A stretch of DNA of 59,914 nucleotides from Sporosarcina luteola (GCF_007991495.1 NZ_BJYL01000002.1:1-59914), one strand, 5' to 3'. Positions 39,691 to 51,000 are shown, numbered from the stretch's first letter. A program made the numbers and translations. Notes: generated from the letters alone by a model not told the origin.

Positions 39691-40965
39691 ATGAATAAAC
39701 GAATGGGCATCACGATTGCCATAATCGTCAGCGCCTTCATCGCCCTGAACATCCACCTTTTATATTCAAATAAAAGCACGGTTCCGAAATCATTGTATGT
39801 CCACCAATACGAACGCATGACACCCGGCCACTTCGAAGAAACGATCCAGAAAGAAGGCTTCGTCACGCCAGAAGAAATTTACACTGTCTACGTCGGAGAC
39901 GGGGAGGCCATTGAAACATGGCTTATCGAAGAAGGCGATCAAGTGCAGGTCGGGGATGAAATCGCGATACTGCAAACGGAACGTGCAGAGAGCCAACTCG
40001 CGGCATGGAGCGCTGAGGAAGAAGGGCTCCTTGAACAGCGAAGCTCTTTGCATTCAATCCTATCTGCCTTGGAAGCGGACCGCGCCAGCGCTCAAAATAA
40101 TTCCGCCAATGTCAACACTACCGAAACACCAGGGGATAGCGATATCGAGTTGACTGTCGACGTCCAAGTTGACGTGAGCCAAGACGGCTCTTTTGCACAA
40201 GCAATCGCGGAAGCGGAACGGGAACTATCGGAAATCGACCGCAAACTGGCTATCGTCCAAGCACAGCTCGACCAAAACCCATCGCGGCCGGCATTAATTA
40301 GCCCTGTTGACGGAACGGTTTCGAATGTGAGTAAAAATGGTGTCACATTAGCAGCGGAAATTTACAGCGAAATGAAACTGATCACGACATACGCACAGCT
40401 GGATGAATGGCAGAAAATCGAAGTCGGAGACCTCGTCCGCATCCAAGAAAACAATTTGGATACCGTCATTGAAGGGGAGGTCCACTCCGTTTCCGCTGTC
40501 CCTGCAACAGATAGCAGATGGCAGGAAGCGTATGACTCGCTGGACCGAAACGAACGGAAAAACCCACTCGATATTTACGAAATACGCATGAAGACGAGCG
40601 AGCAACCCCATGCACTTCCATTCGGCGCAAATGTCAGTGCGTTAATTATCGTCAATGAAGCGGATGCCGTATCCGTAAAAATCCATTGGCTCGAGTCTTA
40701 TTCTAAAAATAGCGCTATCGGTTGGAAGCTCGATGAACAAGGGCGTGGCATCAAAACTAAAGTTGCCGTACCGTTCGAATCCAACTCACGCGGTGTCATC
40801 GCAGAGGGCTTACAAGTCGGCGATGTCGCCATTTACAATCAGAAAATCGCAGATTATAAAGAACCATTCGGCGTTATTCTGCCGTTGCCGCTTGAATTGC
40901 CATCGAAGAATGAATGGAGAACATTCGGCTGGAAAAACTATGTGAAATATGGATTTCTAGAATAA
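39691..40965 (+). CDS. HlyD-like membrane fusion (adaptor) protein
   Basis: 424-aa protein: N-terminal membrane anchor (GITIAIIVSAFIALNIHLL), a split lipoyl/barrel-sandwich domain (GDGEAIETWLIEEGDQVQVGD and SPVDGTVSNVSKNGVT), a coiled-coil insertion (QAIAEAERELSEIDRKLA) and C-terminal beta domains. Adaptors of this kind normally work with an ABC or RND transporter, but none is encoded nearby; the only partner is the multi-pass protein just upstream. The ribosome site GGAGGTGG lies inside the end of that gene, with ATG at 39691. Confidence 0.85.
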   Translation: MNKRMGITIAIIVSAFIALNIHLLYSNKSTVPKSLYVHQYERMTPGHFEETIQKEGFVTPEEIYTVYVGDGEAIETWLIEEGDQVQVGDEIAILQTERAESQLAAWSAEEEGLLEQRSSLHSILSALEADRASAQNNSANVNTTETPGDSDIELTVDVQVDVSQDGSFAQAIAEAERELSEIDRKLAIVQAQLDQNPSRPALISPVDGTVSNVSKNGVTLAAEIYSEMKLITTYAQLDEWQKIEVGDLVRIQENNLDTVIEGEVHSVSAVPATDSRWQEAYDSLDRNERKNPLDIYEIRMKTSEQPHALPFGANVSALIIVNEADAVSVKIHWLESYSKNSAIGWKLDEQGRGIKTKVAVPFESNSRGVIAEGLQVGDVAIYNQKIADYKEPFGVILPLPLELPSKNEWRTFGWKNYVKYGFLE

Positions 40966-41005
40966 GACAACAAAAACCGCCATGATGGCGGTTTTTGTTG
41001 TCTTA
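40963..41005 (+). terminator. Terminator after the HlyD-like gene
   Basis: Perfect 19-bp inverted repeat around ATGAT. The left arm starts with the stop codon TAA and contains AACAAAAACCGCC; the right arm contains GGCGGTTTTTGTT. It could work on both strands. Confidence 0.9.
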
Positions 41006-41177
41006 CGCGGAGCATTCCCAGTCAGCCGCAGCACCCCGGACGCGATTACCGCAAAGTTTTGCTCGTTTTATGACTTATTTCCTGGCACTCCTGTCTCCTG
41101 AAAATATCTGATTCTACCCCTGTCCCTCTATCAATATAGTGAAGTAAGGAGATAAAACGGGGGAGTGGGGACAGCGA

Positions 41178-42305
41178 ATGAGGAAATGGGCTTTGGTGTG
41201 CAGTTTAGCAATCATTTGGATTTTATTCATAGGTATCGATAAGGTGGAGGCGAGTGAAACCGGAAAGCGATATGTCGGACTTCACGATCGCATTTTGCCG
41301 CTTGAAGATATTCGCGTCATCGACGGGGATACGAAAGTGCCGCTCATGGACATCGCAAAGTTTCTTTACTTGCCCGTCGACGTGAAGAACGGGAAAACGA
41401 CGATCCGTAAAAGCGGAAAAGAGATTGTATTCGATTCAACAACCGGCGTCACAACGTTGGATGGTGCCGTTCAGAAATGGGAGCCGCTTGCGATGATTGA
41501 CGACCAAGTTTTCATTAGCGTGAAATATATCGCCCGAGAAATCGGGTTTCAAATAGAGTACTTCCAGAAATACCACACGATCCGCATTTACCGCAATGAT
41601 TTTAATCGTATAAGCCATCCGGCATTCGAGGAAGTGATTCAGTTGCATATCGACGAGCAGCCGCCTTCGCAAACTTCAAAAGCGAATGTCTATTTAACGT
41701 TCGATGACGGCCCGAATCAGTCCACGCTGAAGAATCTTACAACACTTGAAAAATACGAAGTGCCTGCCACCTTCTTCTTTCTTGGCAATCAAATGAAAAA
41801 TAATGAATCCATCGTTAAAACCGTCTCGGAAAGCGGTCACTACATTGGCTCGCACAGCATGACGCATGATCGGGCATTCGTCTACGGATCGACCGAATCG
41901 TTCATTGCCGAGATGGCTGGCGGAGCAGAGATGATCAAAGAAATAACGGGGAAATCGGCCGACCTCGTACGTGTCCCATACGGCAGCGTTCCGCACGTCA
42001 CACAAGGCATGCAGAAATCCCTCATCTTACACGGTTTTAAAATGTGGGATTGGGACGTCGATTCCAATGACTGGCGATACAGCGACAAACAAGCGGGACA
42101 AATCATCAAAAACGTCCAGGATGGCGTGACGAAAGCAGCCAAATCCGGCGATAACAACATCATCGTCCTGCTTCACGACCGCAGCCAAACTACCATCGCT
42201 TTGCCGACGATCATCGAGTGGCTGCAAAAAGAAGGCTACAACTTGAAAACCTATGAACCGAATGAACATATCGTCCAGAACTTCCTTCACGAGCAAGCAC
42301 TCTAA
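41178..42305 (+). CDS. Secreted polysaccharide deacetylase with N-terminal beta domain
   Basis: 375-aa protein. A signal peptide (about 1-26) is followed by a copper-amine-oxidase-N-like domain (VPLMDIAKFLYLPVDV, VFISVKYIAREIGF). The NodB deacetylase domain (about 172-360) shows YLTFDDGPN with the catalytic and metal aspartates, SHSMTHD with the metal histidines, VRVPYGS, WDWDVDSNDW and LLHDR. It should deacetylate cell-wall or exopolysaccharide GlcNAc outside the cell. ATG 41178 follows CGGGGGAGTGGGG. It stands alone between a terminator and a GGTGCC inverted repeat. Confidence 0.92.
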   Translation: MRKWALVCSLAIIWILFIGIDKVEASETGKRYVGLHDRILPLEDIRVIDGDTKVPLMDIAKFLYLPVDVKNGKTTIRKSGKEIVFDSTTGVTTLDGAVQKWEPLAMIDDQVFISVKYIAREIGFQIEYFQKYHTIRIYRNDFNRISHPAFEEVIQLHIDEQPPSQTSKANVYLTFDDGPNQSTLKNLTTLEKYEVPATFFFLGNQMKNNESIVKTVSESGHYIGSHSMTHDRAFVYGSTESFIAEMAGGAEMIKEITGKSADLVRVPYGSVPHVTQGMQKSLILHGFKMWDWDVDSNDWRYSDKQAGQIIKNVQDGVTKAAKSGDNNIIVLLHDRSQTTIALPTIIEWLQKEGYNLKTYEPNEHIVQNFLHEQAL

Positions 42306-42316
42306 ACCAAATTTGC

Positions 42317-42363
42317 GGTGCCTGCCACCCGAACAACTCTGAATTGTTCGGGTGGCAGGCACC
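42317..42363. repeat. GGTGCCTGCCACC long inverted repeat
   Basis: Perfect 20-bp arms (42317-42336 and 42344-42363) around CTCTGAA. The outer 13 bases GGTGCCTGCCACC recur at 47827, and a shorter form GGTGCCAGGCACC occurs at 1188. It lies right after the deacetylase gene and may act as a transcription end or mRNA stabiliser, but no T run follows. Confidence 0.85.
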
Positions 42364-42505
42364 ATAAAAAAGAAAATACTTCAGAAGCATTCCTTTCTGG
42401 TTCATCAGTGGGGGGCCTATTATACGTTCGTACCGCAAGAAATAAGGGTTTATACCACCTTCGGATAATCTTTCTGAATAATCTTTATTTCGACAAAAAG
42501 CGCTA

Positions 42506-42534
42506 TTCTCAATGTTCTTCCCCTGTGATATCTT
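42506..42534 (+). promoter_or_regulatory. Candidate promoter of subtilase gene 1
   Basis: TTCTCA (42506-42511), 17-base spacer, and an extended -10 TGATATCTT ending at 42534. The same arrangement occurs before the second subtilase gene, which supports it. Confidence 0.55.
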
Positions 42535-42577
42535 GTATTGGCACCAATCTACCAATCTTAAAGGGGGAATAGGTATT

Positions 42578-45500
42578 TTGAAGAAACATTCTTTTGCAAA
42601 GCTGCTAAGTACGTTCCTTGCGTTCGTCTTAGTGCTTTCCATGCTTACGCCGTACACGGTTTCCGCAAACTCGGACCCGACTGGCGCAGCTGAAACATCT
42701 GCAACAAACGCAACAAAAACCTTCAAAGAAGACCTCTCAGATGAAAAAGTCATGCAGCAAAAAGCGGCTGTCGCTGAACAGCTCGACCTGCTCGGCGGAG
42801 AAGCGAAACTGCATGAACAACTTCAAAACATCAAAGGGAACCAGCAAGTTCCAGTCATCATCCATCTATCCGAAAAATCAGTAGGGCTCCAAACGGGTCT
42901 TAACAGATTATCAGGACGAACACTCTCCAAAAACGAAGCGCAACAAGTGAAGCAAAAAGTACGGAACCAACAAATCAATGTGAAAAAGGAAATGGTTGTC
43001 AAAGGCATCCAATTCACAGAAGGCTTCACTTATGACACTGTCCTAAACGGTATGTCAGGTACAGTCAGAGCAGACGATCTGCCAAAACTCCTAGACGTGA
43101 AAGGAGTCACGCTTGTCGAACCTGACACCATCCTGCACGCATCGGAGCTAGGCAAATCGAAAGAACTTAATTCTTCAAAAGGACTTAAAAAACCAGCCCC
43201 ATCCGATTCGAAACTTGAAGAGAAGGGCAAAGCCGGACAAGTCGATGCTCAAATGGATACAAGCATTGGTTTCCTCGGCATCAAAGCACTTTGGAATGAA
43301 GGTTATGAAGGACAAGGCATCAAAGTCGCTGTTCTCGACACAGGCATCGACGCCGATCATCCAGACTTCCAAGGGATCTACAAAGGCGGAAAGAACTTCA
43401 TTCCGAATAGCGGCACTTACACACGTCCGCGCGCAGATGACGACGCATCCGAAACGTCACCTGTAGAACGCCCGGCAGGCACACCGGAATTCAACGATCG
43501 TGGAAGCTCATTCTACACATCCCACGGTACACACGTCGCGGGGACAATTGCCGCAATCGGCAACAACGAATTCGGCATTAAAGGAATCGCGCCGAAAGTC
43601 GACCTTTACGCATACCGTGTACTCGGCGCATATGGCAGCGGTGCCACATCAGGCATCATTAAAGCAATCGACACAGCAGTTATCGAAGAAATGCACGTCA
43701 TCAACCTGTCACTAGGCGGTGGCGCCAACACTGAAACAGATGCTGGCTCGTTCGCCATCAACAACGCCATGCTCGCAGGCACAATTTCAGTCATTGCTAC
43801 TGGGAACTCCGGACCGAACCGTGGCACGATGGGCACACCAGGCACAGCCCGTCTCGGCATCGCAGTCGGTAACACGACAAACCCTGAAGCGAACTACTCC
43901 GGTGAAGTAAACATTATCTCCGGCAGCTACAACCTATCCAAAACACTTAACCTAATGGGTACAACTTACGGACAAGACCTCGCCACTCAACTGAACGGCG
44001 AATACAGCATCGTCGCAGTCCCTGGCATCGGACAACCGTCTGACTACGCAGGACTTGACGTAGACGGCAAAGTCGCACTCGTCTCTCGAGGGGATATCGC
44101 ATTCGTCGATAAAATCGCAGCAGCGAAAGGCGAAGGCGCCATCGCCATCATCGTCCACAACTTTGCTGGCGGAACAGGCGCACCAGGCGTATCCGGTACA
44201 TTCCTTGGCGACGACTTCGAATTCATCCCGACATTCGATATGTCCCAAACGGACGGCGACGCAATCCGTGCAGCACTCAAACAAGCGGAAGGCACAATTT
44301 CTTTCGGCAACTTCAGTAAGACAATGACAACAGGCGACGAAGTGAACGACTCCAGCTCACGCGGACCGTCCACACCAAACTTCGACATCAAGCCTGACGT
44401 CTCAGCACCGGGAACGAACATCATGTCCACAATCCCGATGTACAAAGCAGATTTCCCGGAAGCGACCTATGAAAAGGCCTTCACGCGTAAAACAGGAACT
44501 TCCATGGCCACACCACATATTGCGGGAATCGCGGCATTAGTGAAACAAGCGAATCCGAGTTGGGATGCATTCGATGTCAAAGTCGCGCTTTCCAACACAG
44601 CTAAAGTCCTTGACACAGGCAAGTACGACGTATTCGCACAAGGAGCCGGTCGCGTACAGGCATACGCAGCAGCGCACCCGGAAATCCTTGCATACGCAAT
44701 CGACATCGCAAACAATGACGGTGAAACTGTCGAAAACAAGAAAGGGACAGTCACATTCGGTCCTCATGATCTCAAGATGGGCGACGTCGAAGTGACAAAG
44801 CAAATTCTTGTCAAAAATGCTAATGGTAAAGGCGGCAACTATAACGCTACTGTCCAATTGACGAAAGCGTTCGCAGGCGCAACTGTCACAATTGACAAAC
44901 CAAGTTTCACATTATCAGGCGAGCAGCTGCTCAACGTCACTTTGAAAGCTCCAAAAAATGCGAACGTAAAAGCCGGCGATGAAATCCTCGGATATATCAA
45001 CATCAAAGGCGGCGATACAGAAGTCTCCTTGCCATTCGCAGCCGATTTCGGCGGAGAAGCCGCAGTTGAAATTAAAGACATGGAAATCACAGAAACTGAT
45101 CTTAGCTTCAACGGCGACGGCGTGAAAGACGAAGCGATGCTTTACTTCACAATCACGGGCGACGTTTCGACGAACTTCCTTGAATTGTGGGACATCATGG
45201 ATCCTGAAGGCGGCGTCTACGATGACGGCTACATCGGCTACCTTCACGCGGGCAATGCACTCGGTGCAGGCTCTTACCAGTTAGCGATTAAAGGAAATTA
45301 CACACCGTGGGACGGCACCGGCTCTGCAACGATTCCGGACGGTCTTTACACAATTGATTACACAGCACAAACAGTATCCGGCAACCCGCCAGTAATCGGT
45401 GATTATGTCGGTCCAATCGTAGTTAAATCTGAAGCGGGCACTATCGAGGGAACGGTCGAAGGCACAACTGCAAACGGTCAAATCGATGACGCATACATCG

Positions 45501-47767
45501 CTTACCAAGCAGAACTTGTCAACTACGGCATGGGCTACGACATTAATACGAAGCTTAAAGCGACCTACGAAGTGATAAAAGAAGGGGAAGTCATCGCATC
45601 CGGCCCAGTCAAGTTGGCACAGGACGGTAAATTCTCATTCGATCTTCCACAGTTGAATAAAAAAGACAACTCGGTCAAGGTGAAGTATGAAGACGCAGCA
45701 GGCAATAAAGCTGAAGCGGTCATCTACAAAGCCGGCGACGAAGTGGAAGAAGAGATTTCATATAAAATCAATTACACATCGCTTGCACTTGAAATCGGCG
45801 AGTCCAAGCAATTGACAGTAACAGAAACAACGCCAACAACAGAGAATGATGTTACAGATCGCGCAACATTCACTTCTGCAAACGAAGCAGTTGCAACTGT
45901 CAAAAATGGTCTCGTCAAAGCGGTGGGCGCAGGCAAAACGAACATCACAGTCACTTACAAGAACTTCACGACAACGGTGGCGGTAGAAGTTGCTGAAAAA
46001 GCGGTTGATACAGTCTCCTATTCTGTAAACAAGTCGAAAATCACTCTTGAAGCAGGGAAAAAGGAACAGCTGACAGTAACAGAAACAACGACAAAAGCTG
46101 ACGGTTCGATTGTAGAGAAGGACGTCACGTCTAACGCTACATTCAAATCGGGCGATAAAGCGGTCGCAACTGTCCATAAAGGTCTTGTCACAGCGGTAGG
46201 TCCAGGGAAGACAGACATTACTGTGACTCTAAAAGACTTCACAGCGACAGTCGCGGTCGAAGTAACCGAAAAAGCGGTAGACGTGGTCACGTATTCTGTG
46301 AATAAAACAAACCTCACGCTTGAAGTAGGTCAAAAAGAACAGCTGACAGTAACAGAAACGACGAAAAAAGCGGACGGTTCGATAGTTGAGAAAGACGTCA
46401 CGGCAAACGCGAAATTCGTCCCTGCAAACAAAGCTGTCGTAACTCTTAATAAAGGCCTTGTCACAGCAAAAGGAGCAGGCAAGACTGATATCACAGTTAC
46501 TCACAAAGACTTCACAGCGACAGTAGCGGTTGAAGTAACCGATAAAGAAAAAGACATCGTCACTTATTCTGTGAATAAAACGGCTCTTACGCTTGAAGAA
46601 GGTCAGCAAGAGCAACTTATCTTAACAGAAACGACGAAAAAAGCGGATGGCTCGATAGTTGAGAAGAATGTCACAGCCGACGCGAAATTCGTTCCGGCGA
46701 ACAAAGCTGTTGTAACCCTTAAAAAAGGTCTCGTCACAGCAGTGGCACCAGGCAAGACGACTATCACGGTCACGCATAACGAATTCAAGACGTTAGTAAC
46801 AGTTCAAGTAACAGAAAAAGCTGTCGATATCGTCAAATACTCAGTGAATAAAACACAGATGACTCTTGGCGTAGGCGAACAAGAGCAACTGTATGTCACG
46901 GAAACAACTTTGAAACCTGATGGCAGTATCATCGAAAGAGATGTTACAGGAAGCCTTCGATACAATGTTATGAACAACAATTACGCAACTGTCCAGAAAG
47001 GTCTCGTTACAGCAATAGAAGCGGGCATGACACAAGTGCGTGTCCTGATTGACGGACATGAAACGATTATCGTTTATTTGACGGTTACACAAAAACCGCA
47101 ATACACGACAACCTACTCCATCAATCTTTCGGACGTGTATATTAACGTCGGTCAACAGGAACAGCTATATGTAACGGAAACAATCGTAACAGCTGACGGC
47201 AATGTGGTTTCCCAACGGGACGTTACAGGAGACTTATCCTATAAGGTGATTGACAATTCAGTTGCCACAGTGAAAAAAGGCCTTGTGACAGGTTTGAAAG
47301 CCGGCAAATCACAATTGCGTATTGAGGTGAAAGATCAAAACAGCGGTGAGCTTAAAGAAACAATTTATGCCTACATCACTGTTATGGAACCTCAGCCGGA
47401 CAAAGTCACATATGAACTTAACCGGACTAACATGAAAATGGAAGTCGGCGAACAAAAGCAATTGAAAGTGACAGAAACAACCGTCACACCTGCAGGGGTA
47501 ATGACACAACGCGATGTAACGGTAAACGCGAAATTCAAAGTCGTCAATAACACAATCGCGACCGTTTCAAAAGGTCTTGTCTCGGCACATAAGCCGGGCA
47601 AAACGCAAGTCAATGTAACCTTGCCGGACGGAGTCAATACGTTCGTCTATCTTGAAGTAACAGGGCAAAACGGAGCTGAAGATCCATCCACACTCACAGA
47701 TATTGATTCCACGGATGAAATCATCATTCTGGACACAAACGTTGGCTTCACAGCAATCCAAATCTAA
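42578..47767 (+). CDS. Secreted Vpr-like subtilase with seven Ig-like repeats (copy 1)
   Basis: About 1,729 aa. A signal peptide ends near TVSAN. An I9-type prodomain follows (VPVIIHLSEKSVG to about residue 190), then the S8 catalytic domain with Asp254 (AVLDTGIDADHPDF), His316 (SHGTHVAGT) and Ser642 (GTSMATPHIAG). A protease-associated insert sits before the serine (VSRGDIAFVDKIAAAKGEG). After it come a fibronectin-like part, a FlgD-like Ig domain (LSFNGDGVKDEAMLYF) and seven BIG2-type repeats starting SVNK-like and running through QLTVTETT. No LPxTG or SLH anchor is visible, so it is probably released or wall-trapped. TTG 42578 follows AAAGGGGGAATAGG and gives an ideal signal peptide. Confidence 0.93.
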   Translation: MKKHSFAKLLSTFLAFVLVLSMLTPYTVSANSDPTGAAETSATNATKTFKEDLSDEKVMQQKAAVAEQLDLLGGEAKLHEQLQNIKGNQQVPVIIHLSEKSVGLQTGLNRLSGRTLSKNEAQQVKQKVRNQQINVKKEMVVKGIQFTEGFTYDTVLNGMSGTVRADDLPKLLDVKGVTLVEPDTILHASELGKSKELNSSKGLKKPAPSDSKLEEKGKAGQVDAQMDTSIGFLGIKALWNEGYEGQGIKVAVLDTGIDADHPDFQGIYKGGKNFIPNSGTYTRPRADDDASETSPVERPAGTPEFNDRGSSFYTSHGTHVAGTIAAIGNNEFGIKGIAPKVDLYAYRVLGAYGSGATSGIIKAIDTAVIEEMHVINLSLGGGANTETDAGSFAINNAMLAGTISVIATGNSGPNRGTMGTPGTARLGIAVGNTTNPEANYSGEVNIISGSYNLSKTLNLMGTTYGQDLATQLNGEYSIVAVPGIGQPSDYAGLDVDGKVALVSRGDIAFVDKIAAAKGEGAIAIIVHNFAGGTGAPGVSGTFLGDDFEFIPTFDMSQTDGDAIRAALKQAEGTISFGNFSKTMTTGDEVNDSSSRGPSTPNFDIKPDVSAPGTNIMSTIPMYKADFPEATYEKAFTRKTGTSMATPHIAGIAALVKQANPSWDAFDVKVALSNTAKVLDTGKYDVFAQGAGRVQAYAAAHPEILAYAIDIANNDGETVENKKGTVTFGPHDLKMGDVEVTKQILVKNANGKGGNYNATVQLTKAFAGATVTIDKPSFTLSGEQLLNVTLKAPKNANVKAGDEILGYINIKGGDTEVSLPFAADFGGEAAVEIKDMEITETDLSFNGDGVKDEAMLYFTITGDVSTNFLELWDIMDPEGGVYDDGYIGYLHAGNALGAGSYQLAIKGNYTPWDGTGSATIPDGLYTIDYTAQTVSGNPPVIGDYVGPIVVKSEAGTIEGTVEGTTANGQIDDAYIAYQAELVNYGMGYDINTKLKATYEVIKEGEVIASGPVKLAQDGKFSFDLPQLNKKDNSVKVKYEDAAGNKAEAVIYKAGDEVEEEISYKINYTSLALEIGESKQLTVTETTPTTENDVTDRATFTSANEAVATVKNGLVKAVGAGKTNITVTYKNFTTTVAVEVAEKAVDTVSYSVNKSKITLEAGKKEQLTVTETTTKADGSIVEKDVTSNATFKSGDKAVATVHKGLVTAVGPGKTDITVTLKDFTATVAVEVTEKAVDVVTYSVNKTNLTLEVGQKEQLTVTETTKKADGSIVEKDVTANAKFVPANKAVVTLNKGLVTAKGAGKTDITVTHKDFTATVAVEVTDKEKDIVTYSVNKTALTLEEGQQEQLILTETTKKADGSIVEKNVTADAKFVPANKAVVTLKKGLVTAVAPGKTTITVTHNEFKTLVTVQVTEKAVDIVKYSVNKTQMTLGVGEQEQLYVTETTLKPDGSIIERDVTGSLRYNVMNNNYATVQKGLVTAIEAGMTQVRVLIDGHETIIVYLTVTQKPQYTTTYSINLSDVYINVGQQEQLYVTETIVTADGNVVSQRDVTGDLSYKVIDNSVATVKKGLVTGLKAGKSQLRIEVKDQNSGELKETIYAYITVMEPQPDKVTYELNRTNMKMEVGEQKQLKVTETTVTPAGVMTQRDVTVNAKFKVVNNTIATVSKGLVSAHKPGKTQVNVTLPDGVNTFVYLEVTGQNGAEDPSTLTDIDSTDEIIILDTNVGFTAIQI

Positions 47768-47776
47768 AACTAAAAG

Positions 47777-47824
47777 AGAAGGACCAACCTATCCGCATCA
47801 TCGCGAAGGTTGGTCCTTCTTTTG
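47777..47824 (+). terminator. Terminator after subtilase gene 1
   Basis: Perfect 14-bp stem AGAAGGACCAACCT / AGGTTGGTCCTTCT (47777-47790 with 47807-47820), followed by TTT. Confidence 0.9.
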
Positions 47825-47826
47825 GA

Positions 47827-47869
47827 GGTGCCTGCCACCCAAAAAAAAGTTTGAAAACACCGTGGCACC
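47827..47869. repeat. GGTGCCTGCCACC repeat, decayed copy
   Basis: GGTGCCTGCCACC at 47827-47839, an A-rich middle, and a remnant right arm GTGGCACC at 47862-47869. Same family as 42317-42363, now lying between the two subtilase genes. Confidence 0.7.
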
Positions 47870-48006
47870 CCCTACCAAAATCCCCAATTTAGCAACTTAG
47901 CTACATTCTCATAATTCCACGATTATCCATAATCCCTCCGAACTAACAACGTACCTACCTTTGAACGATTTTTCTGAAATATACCGCATATCAACAAGAA
48001 TCGCTA

Positions 48007-48035
48007 TTTTCAAACTAGTTTCCCTATGCTATCTT
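48007..48035 (+). promoter_or_regulatory. Candidate promoter of subtilase gene 2
   Basis: TTTTCA (48007-48012), 17-base spacer, and TGCTATCTT ending at 48035. The sequence from the -10 to the start codon is nearly the same as before gene 1 (TATCTTGTATTGGCAC and the GGGGGAATAGG ribosome site). Confidence 0.55.
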
Positions 48036-48078
48036 GTATTGGCACGAATCTACCAAACTACAAGGGGGAATAGGTATT

Positions 48079-51000
48079 TTGAAGAATCATTCTTTTGCAA
48101 AGCTGCTAAGCACGTTCCTTGCGTTCGTCTTAGTGCTATCCATGCTTACGCCGTACACGGTTTCCGCAAACACGGATCCGGCCGATGCGGCAGAAGCAGC
48201 AACCGAAAAACAAACGAAAGCTTTCAAAGAGAAACTCTCAGATGAAAGCACCTTGGAGCAAAAAGCAGCCATCGCTGAACAGCTCGACCTACTCAGTGGC
48301 GATGCAAAACTGCATGAACAACTCCAAAACGTTAAAGGGAACCAACTGGTGCCTGTCATCATTCATTTATCCGAGAAATCAGTCGGACTCCAAACAGGTA
48401 TCAACAAACAAAAAGGCAAATCCCTTTCCGCTACTGAAGCGCAACAAGTAAAACAAAAAGTGCGCAACCAACAAAATATGGCGAAAAAGGAAATGGTCAT
48501 TAAAGGCATTCAATTCACAGAAGGCTTCACATATGACACCGTCCTGAACGGAATGTCAGGAACTGTAAAAGCTGACGACCTCGAGAAACTACTCGAAGTG
48601 AAAGGCGTCACACTCGTTGAGCCGGATACAATCGTTTACGCATCCGCACTCGACAAATCCAAAGAACTCAACTCTTCAAAAGGCCTCAAAAAACCAGCAC
48701 CATCCGAATCAAAACTTGAAGAGAAAGCTAAAGCTGGACAAGTTGACGCTCAAATGGACACAAGCATCGGATTCCTCGGAATCGAAGCACTATGGAATGA
48801 AGGTTACGAAGGACAAGGCATCAAAGTCGCCGTCCTCGACACAGGCATCGACGCCGATCACCCTGATTTCAAAGGCATCTACAAAGGCGGCAAAAACTTC
48901 GTCCCGCACACAGGCAACGACTATGCACGCCCGCGCGCTGACGACGACGCTTCCGAAACATCACCTGTAGAACGCCCGTCGCACAGACCTGAATTCAATG
49001 ACAGAGGAAGCGCTTTCTACACTTCCCACGGCACACACGTTGCGGGAACAATCGCTGCAATCGGCAACAATGAATACGGCATTAAAGGAATCGCACCGAA
49101 AGTTGACCTTTACGCATACCGCGTACTTGGCGCATACGGCAGCGGATCCACGTCAGGCATCATCGCCGCGATCGACACAGCAGTCCAAGAAGAAATGCAC
49201 GTCATCAACCTGTCACTAGGCGGCGGCGCCAACACTGAAACAGACGCTGGCTCATTCGCTATCAACAACGCCATGCTCGCTGGCACAATTTCTGTTGTCG
49301 CAACAGGAAACTCCGGGCCGAACCGCGGAACGATGGGCACGCCAGCAACAGCCCGCCTCGGCATCGCAGTCGGCAACACGACGAACCCGGAACTATCTGC
49401 TGTCAAAGCGGAAGTGACAAACGGAGGATTCAACCTATCCAACAACGTGAAATTCTTCTTCACACCATATGGAAAAAACCTTAAAGAAGAATTGGCTGGT
49501 GAGTTGGATATCATCGCAATTCCTGGCTTCGGTCAAGAATCCGATTATGATCAGTTAGACGTCACAGGAAAAGTTGTCCATGTATCCCGTGGAGAGATCG
49601 CATTCACGGAAAAAATCCAATTTGCAACGGAAAAAGGCGCTAAAGCGATCATTATCTACAATTCAAAAGATCATGCAGACGGAAATGATAATCCTATGTC
49701 CAACGTCGGCAGTGGAGCTGCTTTCGATGTTGAGATCCCTTCATTCAACATGTCATACAATGATGGAAAGGCCATCAAGGATGGGTTGGATAACGGAGTC
49801 GGAAAAATCGTATTCGATGTAGCGAACCTAATCTATACGACTGGCGACGAAGTGAACGACTCCAGCTCACGCGGACCGTCCACACCGAACTTCGACATCA
49901 AACCTGACGTCGCAGCACCGGGCACGAACATCATGTCAACAATCCCGATGTACAAAGCAGATTTCCCGGAAGCCACCTACGAACAAGCTTACGCGCGTAA
50001 AACAGGAACTTCCATGGCCACACCACATATTGCGGGAATCGCGGCGCTAGTAAAGCAAGCGAATCCGAATTGGGATGCCTTCGACGTCAAAGTCGCGCTT
50101 TCCAACACAGCTAAAGTCCTCGACACAAGCAAGTACGACGTATTCGCACAAGGAGCCGGCCGCGTACAAGCATACGCAGCAGCGCACCCGGAAATTCTAG
50201 CATACGCAATCGACACCGCAAACAATGACGGTGAAACTGTTGAAAACAAGAAAGGGACCGTTACATTCGGCCCGCAGGACTTGACGAACAATGTTGAAGT
50301 AACAAAGCAAATTCTCGTTAAGAACGAAAACGGCAACGGTGGCACATATAACGCAACAGTTGAAGTGACGAAAAGCTTCGCGGATGCAACTGTCACAATC
50401 GACAAGCCGACATTCACAGTTTCAGGCGAGCAGCTGCTCAACGTCACATTGACAGCTTCCGCAAATGCAAACCCGGCACCTGGATCTGAACTTCTTGGAT
50501 ACATTCACATTACAGGTGGCAGCACGACTGCATCATTGCCTTTCGCAGCTGATTTCGGCGGAGAAGCAGCAGTTGAACTGCAAGACATGGAAATTACAGA
50601 AACTGACCTGAGCTTCAACGGCGACGGCGTGAAAGACGAAGCAATGCTTTACTTCACAATCACGGGCGACGTTACGACGAACTTCCTAGAACTTTGGGAC
50701 ATCATGGACCCTGAAGGCGGCGTCTACGATGACGGCTACATCGGCTACCTTCACGCGGGAAGTGCACTCGGTGCAGGCTCTTACCAGTTAGCGATCAAAG
50801 GTAACTATACACCGTGGGATGGTACCGGCTCTGCAACGATTCCGGACGGTCTTTACACAATCGACTACACAGCACAAACAGTATCCGGCAACCCGCCAGT
50901 CATCGGCGACTATGTCGGTCCAATCGTAGTTAAATCTGAAGCGGGCACAATCGAAGGAGCGGTCGAAGGCACTACTGCAACCGGTCAAATCGATGACGCT

